Positions 46,453-54,075 of a stretch of 64,000 bases of DNA are shown here, in pieces. The stretch comes from Parvularcula sp. LCG005 (lineage in GTDB: Bacteria > Pseudomonadota > Alphaproteobacteria > Caulobacterales > Parvularculaceae), in the NCBI RefSeq assembly GCF_032930845.1, contig NZ_CP136758.1, positions 2,123,001 through 2,187,000 of the forward strand, written 5' to 3'. The notes under the pieces are model-generated. The model worked only from the letters and a program-made list of their open reading frames with translations, did no database searches and had not been told where the DNA came from. Position 1 is the first letter of the stretch; each line of letters opens with the position of its first letter. A program made the translations under genes and the position numbers.

Positions 46453-47333
46453 GGTGTTTCCTGCAGCACAGGCGCGGCGATCTTGTCCGCGAACACCTCG
46501 TCGATCCGACCCCAGCTGAAGTCACCAACCAGACGCTCTAGCTTCGTTTCCATATGCTGGAGATTCAGACGATGGCGCAGACGGGATTTCAGCGGCAGCC
46601 CCGCGACCTTCGGCTGTCCTGGATCGATTTCCCAGGGGTGGAAGTAGAAGACGCCATTGCGCCCCGACCGCTCAAGCGCACGCCACATATACTGACTGGC
46701 TGCATAGGGCATGGCGCGAAACCATCCGCCCCCGGCACAGGTCTGGCGTCGCCCCATCATTTCCACGACAGCGACAGGGATTTCGGTGATCCGGTCGGCT
46801 GCGTAGGGACCCATTGGGGCATTGGGATCGCCATAATGGTCATGGGCGATCGGATGGCTGGATGAGGAATAGCTATGCCCCGTCTCGCCCAGGATCCGGT
46901 GCGCGTGCGGCGTCCGGCCGTCCATCGAAAAACCGGCGGCGCGGTAACCGCGAATGGGGACGCCGGTGACGTCCTCCAGAATCGACTTCGTCCTGATGAC
47001 ATCGGCGCGAAATTCGTCCGGCATCTGATCGAACACTTTGGTGTGGTCATAGCCGTGGCTGGCAATCTCATGCCCGGCGCTGGCAAGGGCCCTGATCGTT
47101 TCGGGACAGCGCTCAGCAACCCAGCCAAGGACAAAGAACGTCGCCTTGACGTCGTGCCGGTCGAAGAGGTCGAGAATCCGGCTCGTCGTGTCATGGACGC
47201 GAAGCGCGTAATTTTCCCAGTCCGCCCGCTCAATGACCGAGGACAGGGCCCAGACCTGGAACCAGTCCTCGACATCCACCGACATGGCGTGGCGAGGCGT
47301 GTCAGCCACGTCGCAACGTGTCGAGTCGCTCAT
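46440..47333 (-). CDS. Polysaccharide deacetylase of the XrtA-type EPS locus
   Basis: About 297 residues. The NodB fold begins AMSVDVEDWFQVWAL, where the aspartate pair of SVDVED is the catalytic/metal-binding motif. HEIASHGYDH gives the metal histidines, RGYRAAGFSMDGRTPHA and FYFHPWEIDPGQP complete the family pattern (TIGR03006 as I recall). The start is uncertain: ATG at 47333 (chosen), GTG at 47309 or ATG at 47285. It overlaps the upstream ATPase gene by 32 bases. It probably removes acetyl groups from the exopolysaccharide in the periplasm or cytoplasm; no signal peptide is evident. Confidence 0.92.
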   Translation of the reverse strand: MSDSTRCDVADTPRHAMSVDVEDWFQVWALSSVIERADWENYALRVHDTTSRILDLFDRHDVKATFFVLGWVAERCPETIRALASAGHEIASHGYDHTKVFDQMPDEFRADVIRTKSILEDVTGVPIRGYRAAGFSMDGRTPHAHRILGETGHSYSSSSHPIAHDHYGDPNAPMGPYAADRITEIPVAVVEMMGRRQTCAGGGWFRAMPYAASQYMWRALERSGRNGVFYFHPWEIDPGQPKVAGLPLKSRLRHRLNLQHMETKLERLVGDFSWGRIDEVFADKIAAPVLQETPCPA

Positions 47334-48795
47334 TGAGGCTCTTGAGGCGTGCACTGACATTCTCCCGCGATTGACGGCGCCGCTCTTCAAGTTGCTCGGT
47401 TTCGTCGCGCAGGGTTTTGAGCGTCGCCCGCAGCCTGTCAAGGGTTGAGCGTGTGTCCGCCAGGAAAGCTCCCATGGCCTTCTTTGTTTCACTGTCTTCG
47501 GACGGCGCCCAGGCACTGAGCATCGCGGTCATGTCCATGCCATCAAGACGGCTGATGTCTTCCGGCGACAATTGGGTAGCGTGATCCCAAAGCTCCCCTT
47601 CCATGGCGGGGGCGGCGGGGAGTGCCCGGCCGGTTGGCGCTGGTGGCGTTGGCACCGCGGTCGTCTGCTGGCGACGCTGCATCAGGTCCTGCGGCGACAT
47701 GGCGGGCCGGCGAACCGGTATCGGTACCGGCGGCGGCGTTCCCGCGGTCGCGCCCGGGGCCGGACCGCTGATTGACGCGATCGCCGCATTCAACTGACTG
47801 ACACTGACCGCAACGCCGCGGCGCTGGGGCGGTTGCTCAATCGGTGGCAGGGACGTGGGCGCGGGCTCTTCAGCCGTTTCAGCACTGGCGACGTCGACGG
47901 CCTGCGGAGCGGGCTGCTCAAGCGCTGGCTCATTGGCGACCGGCGTCGAGGTCATTTCGGCGACATCGGTGCTGGCCGTGTCGTCTTTCTCGGCCGCGGG
48001 ATCATCGGCGACCGCCGTTTCATTCAGCACATCGCCTTCGCTGACCTGGTTGTGACCGGCCCGGTCAGCCTGGTGCAGCGCGCGGGTCGCAACTTCGTTG
48101 ATCTGCGCTGGTATACCATTGGTCTTGGCCACGATGGCACGCAGGGCGTCATCGGAAAAGATATCGTCCCGGCTGGCACCGGCCGCGGCAAGGCGTTTGC
48201 CGATATAGGCTCGGGCTTCCACAGGAGACAGTGGCGGCAGGTGATAGGAGGCGATGATGCGCTGGCGCAGTTTCTCCATGTCGGCGCGATAAAGCACGCT
48301 GCGCAATGGTGTCCGACCGCACAAAGAGATCTGCAGCAGGGCTTCGCCATCATGGAAGATGTTGGCCAGTTGCCGGAGGCGCTCCAGCGACAGGTCCGGC
48401 AAATGCTCAGCGTCATCAATGACGACGGAATAGGATCGCCCTGCCGCCCGCTCGCGATGCAGTGCATCGATCAGGGTCTCCTCCCCTTCGGCATCCGCAG
48501 GACCGCCAATGGCAGTCAGGATCGGGGTATCAGCATCCGCACCGCTGATATCACGGGCGTTGATGGCAACGACACGGCGGCCCGGCACCAGCTCTTCTGA
48601 CAGAAGCTGCGACACGATGAGGGATTTTCCAACCCCGGCATCACCGGTGACGATGACGATCCCCTCGCCCTGTTTAATTCCATACCGCAGGTGCGCCAGA
48701 GCGCGACGTTGGGCTTCAGCCTCGACCAGAGACGCCTGGCCAGGCTCAGATGCAAAAGGAACCTTGTTCAGGCCAAATCGCGCTTCGATACTCAT
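47302..48795 (-). CDS. ExeA-like AAA ATPase of the XrtA-type EPS locus
   Basis: 497 residues. The AAA core occupies about the first 270: Walker A VTGDAGVGKS near residues 49-58, Walker B YSVVIDDAEHLPD, sensor region ISLCGRTPLRSVL and LPPLSPVEARAYI (TIGR03015 as I recall, 'putative secretion ATPase'). The second half is unlike the core: a Pro/Ala-rich low-complexity linker (about 270-400) and a terminal coiled coil (STLDRLRATLKTLRDETEQL). It may couple ATP use to export or synthesis. A 24-base gap separates it from the outer-membrane protein gene upstream. Confidence 0.9.
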   Translation of the reverse strand: MSIEARFGLNKVPFASEPGQASLVEAEAQRRALAHLRYGIKQGEGIVIVTGDAGVGKSLIVSQLLSEELVPGRRVVAINARDISGADADTPILTAIGGPADAEGEETLIDALHRERAAGRSYSVVIDDAEHLPDLSLERLRQLANIFHDGEALLQISLCGRTPLRSVLYRADMEKLRQRIIASYHLPPLSPVEARAYIGKRLAAAGASRDDIFSDDALRAIVAKTNGIPAQINEVATRALHQADRAGHNQVSEGDVLNETAVADDPAAEKDDTASTDVAEMTSTPVANEPALEQPAPQAVDVASAETAEEPAPTSLPPIEQPPQRRGVAVSVSQLNAAIASISGPAPGATAGTPPPVPIPVRRPAMSPQDLMQRRQQTTAVPTPPAPTGRALPAAPAMEGELWDHATQLSPEDISRLDGMDMTAMLSAWAPSEDSETKKAMGAFLADTRSTLDRLRATLKTLRDETEQLEERRRQSRENVSARLKSLNERLDTLRRG

Positions 48796-48819
48796 CCGCG
48801 CACCACACTAGTTGCTTCA

Positions 48820-50706
48820 TCAGAATTTCCATCGCATGCCGACGGCAACGACGTTCTCCTGATAATCAAATCTCGTGCCACCGAGGCTTTCCGCGCTGTC
48901 ACTATCGACATGATAGGCTGATGCTGTGGCCGCAAAACGGCGACCAAGCTGATAGGAGGCGCCGACACTGAGGAATGTTTCGGTCGTTTTGCCAGGCTCG
49001 GTTACCGTATCGACAAAGCGGTCACGACCGGCAAAGCCGTCACTCTCGGTATAGGCCACATTGGCATCGATGTTGAGGCGGCGGCTCAGCTGGCGCGAGG
49101 CGCCGAGATTGATGGAGCGCTGGCTGCGGCTGGCATTGTCTGCCGTCGCATCGGTCTCGGTCTGACTGACGTTCAGGCGGAGATTGGTTCGGGCGAAATC
49201 GCCGCGCAGACCCACCGAATACCGATCAAAAACGGAAGCGCCGAAATTGCCGCGCTCCACATCCTCAAAGCCTGCAGAAAAATCGATAGCCCGTTCAACA
49301 AGTGCCTTCGATGCCTGATCCTGGCTGTCGGCGAGACGGCGAATGGTCTGCAGTGCCCGGGTCTGGGACGCAATCGCGGAGGACGCAAAGTCCTGCAGTC
49401 CCGTATTGAGACTGCGCATGGCCGACGCCACGATCGTCAGGCGCTTCATGGGCTGGTAGCGCCCGTTCACTTCAAGCGATGTGCCGTCATACCGCTCACC
49501 AATCGTGGCGCGCCACTGGCTGTTCTTTGAGGGGGTCAGGTTGACCCCGGCATTCCAGTAGGTGCCGTTGAGGCGATCGGCGCGCGCTTCAGATTCGGCG
49601 ATCTCATCGGCCGTGGCCATATCGCTCAGTTCAAAGTCGATCTCATCGACGCCGACACCGGCAATCAGACTGACCACCCGATTAAGGCGATACTCCGTAT
49701 CGAACGATGCACTGGACTGGGTGAAGCGGGTGTCGTCGAGCAGATCGCTGCCGCTTTCCTCGACGTCACGGGTGAAGGCCCCGACCTTGAAGCCGAACCG
49801 GTCGAAGAGATTGCCGCTCGAATAGCTGGCCAGAAATTCGGTGGCGATCGAGTCGTTCTCATATTGCAGGTCGTCATCGACGGCCTCGCTCAGGAACTGG
49901 GCAATGCGATTGTCCAGTCGCTCGTCGAGAACATTCACTGACGTTGCACGGCCGCGCACCTCGAGCTGGCTGTCATTGGCAAAACGACGCAAGACGTACG
50001 GGCTGACAGAGAAACCGCCATAGACGATTTCCTCGTCGGACTGCCCCACCCCGGCGGAGACAAGCGCACTGCTGCGCCCCAGCGCCTGCTCCTGCACGAT
50101 GGCGGAAGCATCAACGTAGAGAAGATTGTCCGCCACGCGGAAGGTGCCCGAAGCACCGATATTCGGTTCGATGAACACGCTGTCGACATCGCGAAAGCCA
50201 AAGCTCGATTCAATATCGTCGTATGGCGCGGCCGATGGTGTGGCCGTATCGGGTATGGTCGTCGGTGCCGGCGTATCGGCGGCATCGACGAGGCGTTCCT
50301 CGATCGGATCATCGTTCAGATAGGTACCGACCCGCAGGCTGCCCGTCATAATGCCCGTAAAAGACACACGCTGAATGACCGATGTGCCGGTCAGGGAGGC
50401 GCTGGCAATAATGTTGTCGAGCGGCTCAATCCCCACCTCATCGGTGAAAAAGTCATTCTGCCCCGGACCATAGACGTTGTAGCGGGTCAGCGTATCCGGC
50501 AGGCGGCGATAATTGTCCGAATACATCAGCCGTGTATCGAGCGACCAGGATTGCTCTGAGAAACTGCGCTGACCGCCGCCGGATTGCTGTGCTGAGGCCA
50601 GAACGGGCGACAGCGCCAGAGGCGCTGCAGCGAGAGACAGGAGGCGTCGCAGCTCATGCTTGCGACGCGAGGAGACGACGGGGGCGCTATTCTTTGTCAC
50701 GGCCAT
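48820..50706 (-). CDS. Outer-membrane beta-barrel of the XrtA-type EPS locus
   Basis: About 628 residues from the ATG at 50706, which overlaps the kinase gene by 20 bases; a GTG at 50700 is the alternative. An arginine-rich signal peptide ends near ALSPVLASA. The mature protein is rich in alternating strands with Asp/Arg turns (SFDTEYRLNRVVSLIAGVGV, RRLNIDANVAYTESDGFAGR) and ends AVGMRWKF, a terminal phenylalanine typical of barrels. It matches the family of large outer-membrane proteins in PEP-CTERM EPS loci (TIGR03016 as I recall). It is a candidate export porin for the polymer. Confidence 0.88.
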   Translation of the reverse strand: MAVTKNSAPVVSSRRKHELRRLLSLAAAPLALSPVLASAQQSGGGQRSFSEQSWSLDTRLMYSDNYRRLPDTLTRYNVYGPGQNDFFTDEVGIEPLDNIIASASLTGTSVIQRVSFTGIMTGSLRVGTYLNDDPIEERLVDAADTPAPTTIPDTATPSAAPYDDIESSFGFRDVDSVFIEPNIGASGTFRVADNLLYVDASAIVQEQALGRSSALVSAGVGQSDEEIVYGGFSVSPYVLRRFANDSQLEVRGRATSVNVLDERLDNRIAQFLSEAVDDDLQYENDSIATEFLASYSSGNLFDRFGFKVGAFTRDVEESGSDLLDDTRFTQSSASFDTEYRLNRVVSLIAGVGVDEIDFELSDMATADEIAESEARADRLNGTYWNAGVNLTPSKNSQWRATIGERYDGTSLEVNGRYQPMKRLTIVASAMRSLNTGLQDFASSAIASQTRALQTIRRLADSQDQASKALVERAIDFSAGFEDVERGNFGASVFDRYSVGLRGDFARTNLRLNVSQTETDATADNASRSQRSINLGASRQLSRRLNIDANVAYTESDGFAGRDRFVDTVTEPGKTTETFLSVGASYQLGRRFAATASAYHVDSDSAESLGGTRFDYQENVVAVGMRWKF

Positions 50707-51607
50707 GGCGGTAGTAATACTCCTTGTACGATCCATAATGGATCGCATTCTCAGTCACGAGACAACGGTTAAGAACGACACTGATACGCTCATTGACGTC
50801 CAGCAGCTCATCGAGAGCTGTTGCGACAGCAGGTTCAGGGGTTTCGTTCGCTTCGACAACAAATACAATCTCATCAACATGCGGCGCCAGCGCCACAGCC
50901 TCGGGCGTCGCCAGCACGGGCGGAGCGTCGATGATGATCAGGCGATCCGGGAAGCGGTTCGACAGGTCGTGAAGGAACAGCGATGTTTCTTCACGGGAGA
51001 ATAGATCGATCGCGCTACCGTCAAACTGCCCCTGAGGCAGAATGGCGAGCGGGCTGTTCCTTTCGCGCAACAGGCACTCGCGCAAGTGCACGTCGCCCGG
51101 CTGGTCGATCAGGTCCGACAGGCCCCGTCCGCCCTTGAGGCCAAAATGGGACAGCACTTTGGGGCGCGGCAGGTCAGCATCGACGAGGACGACGCCGATA
51201 TTGTCTTCGAGCGCCAGGCTGAGCGCCAGATTGATCGATGTGAAGGTCTTCCCTTCGGCCGGCCGCGTCGAGGTGGTCAGCACCAGATTGGACGGGCGCT
51301 GCATCTGCTCATTCATCACCGGCTCGCGGCGGCGGCTGGCTATCTTGCGGAATTTCAGCCGCCGCAGAAGGCGGCGCTTGATCGCGCGCAGTTCCAGCGA
51401 CAGCCGTTCAGGCCTGTCCGACGGCGTGAAAAAGCCCTGTCGCGCCAGACCTTCCAGATCGATGTCAAAGGGCTCGAGCGGTTCGGCCACCCGCAGGGGC
51501 GCCGTATCCATCGGGACCGGCACAGCACCGGGACCAAGCAGGATATTGCTGCTGTCGGAAGGCTTTTCACCGCCGGGGCCATTCAGGGCCAGTTCCACCA
51601 GTTTCAT
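50687..51607 (-). CDS. Polysaccharide tyrosine-type autokinase (BY-kinase)
   Basis: 306 residues, cytoplasmic. The P-loop is TSTRPAEGKTFTSINLALSL, the Walker A' is VVLVDADLPRPKV, and the Walker B is RLIIIDAPPVLATP. The C-terminus has a tyrosine cluster (YGSYKEYYYRHG) for autophosphorylation. It is the stand-alone kinase partner of the chain-length membrane protein upstream, whose gene it overlaps by 4 bases (TIGR03018 as I recall). Together they set polymer length as in Wzc-like systems. Confidence 0.93.
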   Translation of the reverse strand: MKLVELALNGPGGEKPSDSSNILLGPGAVPVPMDTAPLRVAEPLEPFDIDLEGLARQGFFTPSDRPERLSLELRAIKRRLLRRLKFRKIASRRREPVMNEQMQRPSNLVLTTSTRPAEGKTFTSINLALSLALEDNIGVVLVDADLPRPKVLSHFGLKGGRGLSDLIDQPGDVHLRECLLRERNSPLAILPQGQFDGSAIDLFSREETSLFLHDLSNRFPDRLIIIDAPPVLATPEAVALAPHVDEIVFVVEANETPEPAVATALDELLDVNERISVVLNRCLVTENAIHYGSYKEYYYRHGRDKE

Positions 51608-53121
51608 CGCAAGTCTCCCTGCATCACGGTGGCACTCTGTAACGCTTCAGTACTCACATCGCCCACCCGGAACTCATACCACCAGTAAAGGCCCATCGCT
51701 GCAAGCAGCAGGCCGCCTAGGGCACCTGTGATCGCCATTCGGTCAAAAATGGCACGCAGTCGGTTCTGCGTTGTTGGCGCCGGCGAGATCGCCCCAAGAA
51801 CTGGCAGTCCCAGCGCATTCTCAATATCGGACGTCTGGGTATAGGTGCGGTCCAATTGAGCCAGAATGAAGGCGAGGCCTGCCGCGCCGCCAATCGCCAT
51901 CGCGAAGATAGCCAAGGCCAGAAGACCGCGTGGGGGCCAGCTCGGCTCTGCTGCTACGGTCGGGGCCTCGAACCGGCGATACTCAATGGCGCCGCCCGCC
52001 TGGGTCAGATTGGCACGCACGTCCATCTGGGCACGCTCGCCGGCCAGTTCCTTGTAGGTCCGCTCAATCTGTTCTTTCTCGCGCAACAGCGAGACCAGGG
52101 TCGATTCCGCTTCTGGCGTCTGCGCCACATCGAGGGTGAGGTCATCGATCTCCCCCTGCACGCGATCAGCCCGCAGTCGAAGCCCGGCCAGTTCATCGGA
52201 CGCCAGCGCCAGATTGGCCTGCAGCGCCTCATATTGCGGGTTCAGCGGAAGGGTCGACGAACCCGATTCCAGTGAGGCGATCTGTGCCTTCAGACGCTGA
52301 ATGTCGGGATAGTTCTCGTTGAACTGGGTGCGCAGGGTCGCCAGCTGCAGCTTCAACTGATCCAAATCAGACCCGGGGGCGTATTTCGGCGTTGTCGTCA
52401 GCGACGAGACAAGGCGTTCGCGCCGCATGGTCACAGAGGTGATCTGCTCTTCCAGGCGCGACTGCTCTTCGATCTTGCTGTCTAGGCGACGGCCGGTCCG
52501 GTCGCCGCCAGCCAGCTCATCGGCATTCAGGCGGCGATAATTGGCAATTTTCAGATCGATGTCTTCGAGCGCGGCGCGGCGATCGGCGATCTCACGGTCG
52601 AGGGTCGTCAGCGCCCGATCGCTGTCAGCGATGGCGGAAACAAGGTTCTGTTCCACAAAGAGATCAAGGACAGATGACACCACCCGCTGGGCCATGACCG
52701 CGTCAGTGTCGAGATAGGTGATGACGAAGTACTGTTCTTCTTCGTTCTCGACGATGATGCGTTCCTGCAGCTCACGGATCGAGCGCTCGAGCTCAACCGG
52801 TCCGTCAATGCCCGCATCCATGCCGGTCTCGTAAATGACCTGCTCGATATTATCCCGGGACAGAAGCTGCGTCCGGATGATCCGCACGCCCTTCTCAAGG
52901 TTCGGCCTGCCGCTCACCTCGGCAAGCGAAGTATCGAGCGCCGTATCGGTATTGATGTAAACCTGCGCCCGGCTCTCATACATGTCCGGGATCAGCGTGC
53001 TGGCCAGCCAGCCCGACATGGCAGCGAGCCACGCCAGACCAGCAATCAACCAGCGACGGCGCCACAGACCGACGACGATCTTGACGACCGGTCTTGGCAG
53101 GCTTGGCAACACAGAGAGCAT
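51604..53121 (-). CDS. Polysaccharide chain-length determinant (Wzz/PCP type)
   Basis: 505 residues: TM1 near 18-40 (WLIAGLAWLAAMSGWLASTL), a long periplasmic coiled-coil region (about 60-400, e.g. TLDREIADRRAALEDIDLKI and EIDDLTLDVAQTPEAESTLV), TM2 near 415-435 and a further hydrophobic segment near 470-490. It matches the PEP-CTERM-locus chain-length family (TIGR03007 as I recall). It lacks a fused kinase; the kinase follows with a 4-base overlap. Confidence 0.93.
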   Translation of the reverse strand: MLSVLPSLPRPVVKIVVGLWRRRWLIAGLAWLAAMSGWLASTLIPDMYESRAQVYINTDTALDTSLAEVSGRPNLEKGVRIIRTQLLSRDNIEQVIYETGMDAGIDGPVELERSIRELQERIIVENEEEQYFVITYLDTDAVMAQRVVSSVLDLFVEQNLVSAIADSDRALTTLDREIADRRAALEDIDLKIANYRRLNADELAGGDRTGRRLDSKIEEQSRLEEQITSVTMRRERLVSSLTTTPKYAPGSDLDQLKLQLATLRTQFNENYPDIQRLKAQIASLESGSSTLPLNPQYEALQANLALASDELAGLRLRADRVQGEIDDLTLDVAQTPEAESTLVSLLREKEQIERTYKELAGERAQMDVRANLTQAGGAIEYRRFEAPTVAAEPSWPPRGLLALAIFAMAIGGAAGLAFILAQLDRTYTQTSDIENALGLPVLGAISPAPTTQNRLRAIFDRMAITGALGGLLLAAMGLYWWYEFRVGDVSTEALQSATVMQGDLR

Positions 53122-53177
53122 AACGCGCCCTCCCCCTTTTCTACATTTAACCTGCCTGAGACGTCGTCAGGATGACC

Positions 53178-53867
53178 TTAGAAACGCGTCTCAGGAATAA
53201 GGATCACATCGCCGGGCTTGATGGCGACGTTGGCGGAAACATCACCGCGGCGCATCAAGTCATTGAGGCGCAGTCGGTAGGTGACCTGCTGTTCATTGCG
53301 GCCCCGGATCAGCTTGGCGCGGTTGCCTGATGCAAATTCGGTCAGACCGCCGACTTCCAGCATCACGTCCAGCACGGTCATGCCGGACCGGTAGGCCAGC
53401 GCCCGTGGCTGCTGGGCTTCACCGATAACGCGAACCTGCTGGTCCACCGTGGAAATGAAGTTCTTTACGATCACCGTGACTTCTGGCGATTTGACGTATT
53501 CCATCAGCGCCTGTTCGATATCGCGGCTCAGCTCTGTCGGTGTTTTGCCGGCGGCCAGCATGTCTTCGACCAGCGGCGTGGAAATGCGGCCATCGGGACG
53601 CACCGTGACGGTCGTCGACAGCTCTTCTGCACGCCAGACGAAAATCTCCAGATCATCATACGGGCCGACGAGATAGTCGGGTGAGGCGTCATCCGGCTGG
53701 GTATCAACAGCACTGACGCCCTGGATCCCGGACGTACGCTGCTCAGTGCCACCCGTGTCGACTTCGGCGAGTGACGGCAGGTTTGTTGTCTCGCAGGCCG
53801 TGACCGCGAAGAGCGCGGCAAGGCCCATCAGGGCGGTGCGGATCGTTGTATTCAATACGGTTCTCAT
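53178..53867 (-). CDS. Wza-like polysaccharide export lipoprotein
   Basis: 229 residues from the ATG at 53867 with GAGGAG upstream; the frame to 53966 is over-long. The lipoprotein signal ends FAVTAC. The Poly_export/SLBB region begins YLVGPYDDLEIFVWRAEELS, with RPDGRISTPLVEDMLAAGKT and the SLBB block RVIGEAQQPRALAYRSGMTV. It ends GDVILIPETRF (TIGR03027 as I recall). It is shorter than E. coli Wza and would form the periplasmic ring of the export route. It is 56 bases upstream of the chain-length gene. Confidence 0.93.
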   Translation of the reverse strand: MRTVLNTTIRTALMGLAALFAVTACETTNLPSLAEVDTGGTEQRTSGIQGVSAVDTQPDDASPDYLVGPYDDLEIFVWRAEELSTTVTVRPDGRISTPLVEDMLAAGKTPTELSRDIEQALMEYVKSPEVTVIVKNFISTVDQQVRVIGEAQQPRALAYRSGMTVLDVMLEVGGLTEFASGNRAKLIRGRNEQQVTYRLRLNDLMRRGDVSANVAIKPGDVILIPETRF

Positions 53868-54075
53868 GTTCATCTCCTCGTACCGCACAGTGCATCGGTC
53901 GGGTCCTGGGGGCAGACCTGCAAGAACAATGACAGTCGCAGGGTACGAGCGACGCATTGTGTTCAACTATTTGATACGGTTTTTCTCCAGCCGCGTTGTA
54001 CCGCCGATCCGGTAAAATACAACGAAGGCTTGCGTGGCCACGATCGAATTCATGGCCGGAGAGACCACCACCGCA
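53868..54075. other. Intergenic gap within the EPS locus
   Basis: These 208 bases between the TPR gene stop and the export-lipoprotein start hold no convincing gene. A promoter for the export-to-glycosyltransferase part of the operon could lie here, but I found no clear -35/-10 pair and no terminator hairpin with a T-run. Confidence 0.4.
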
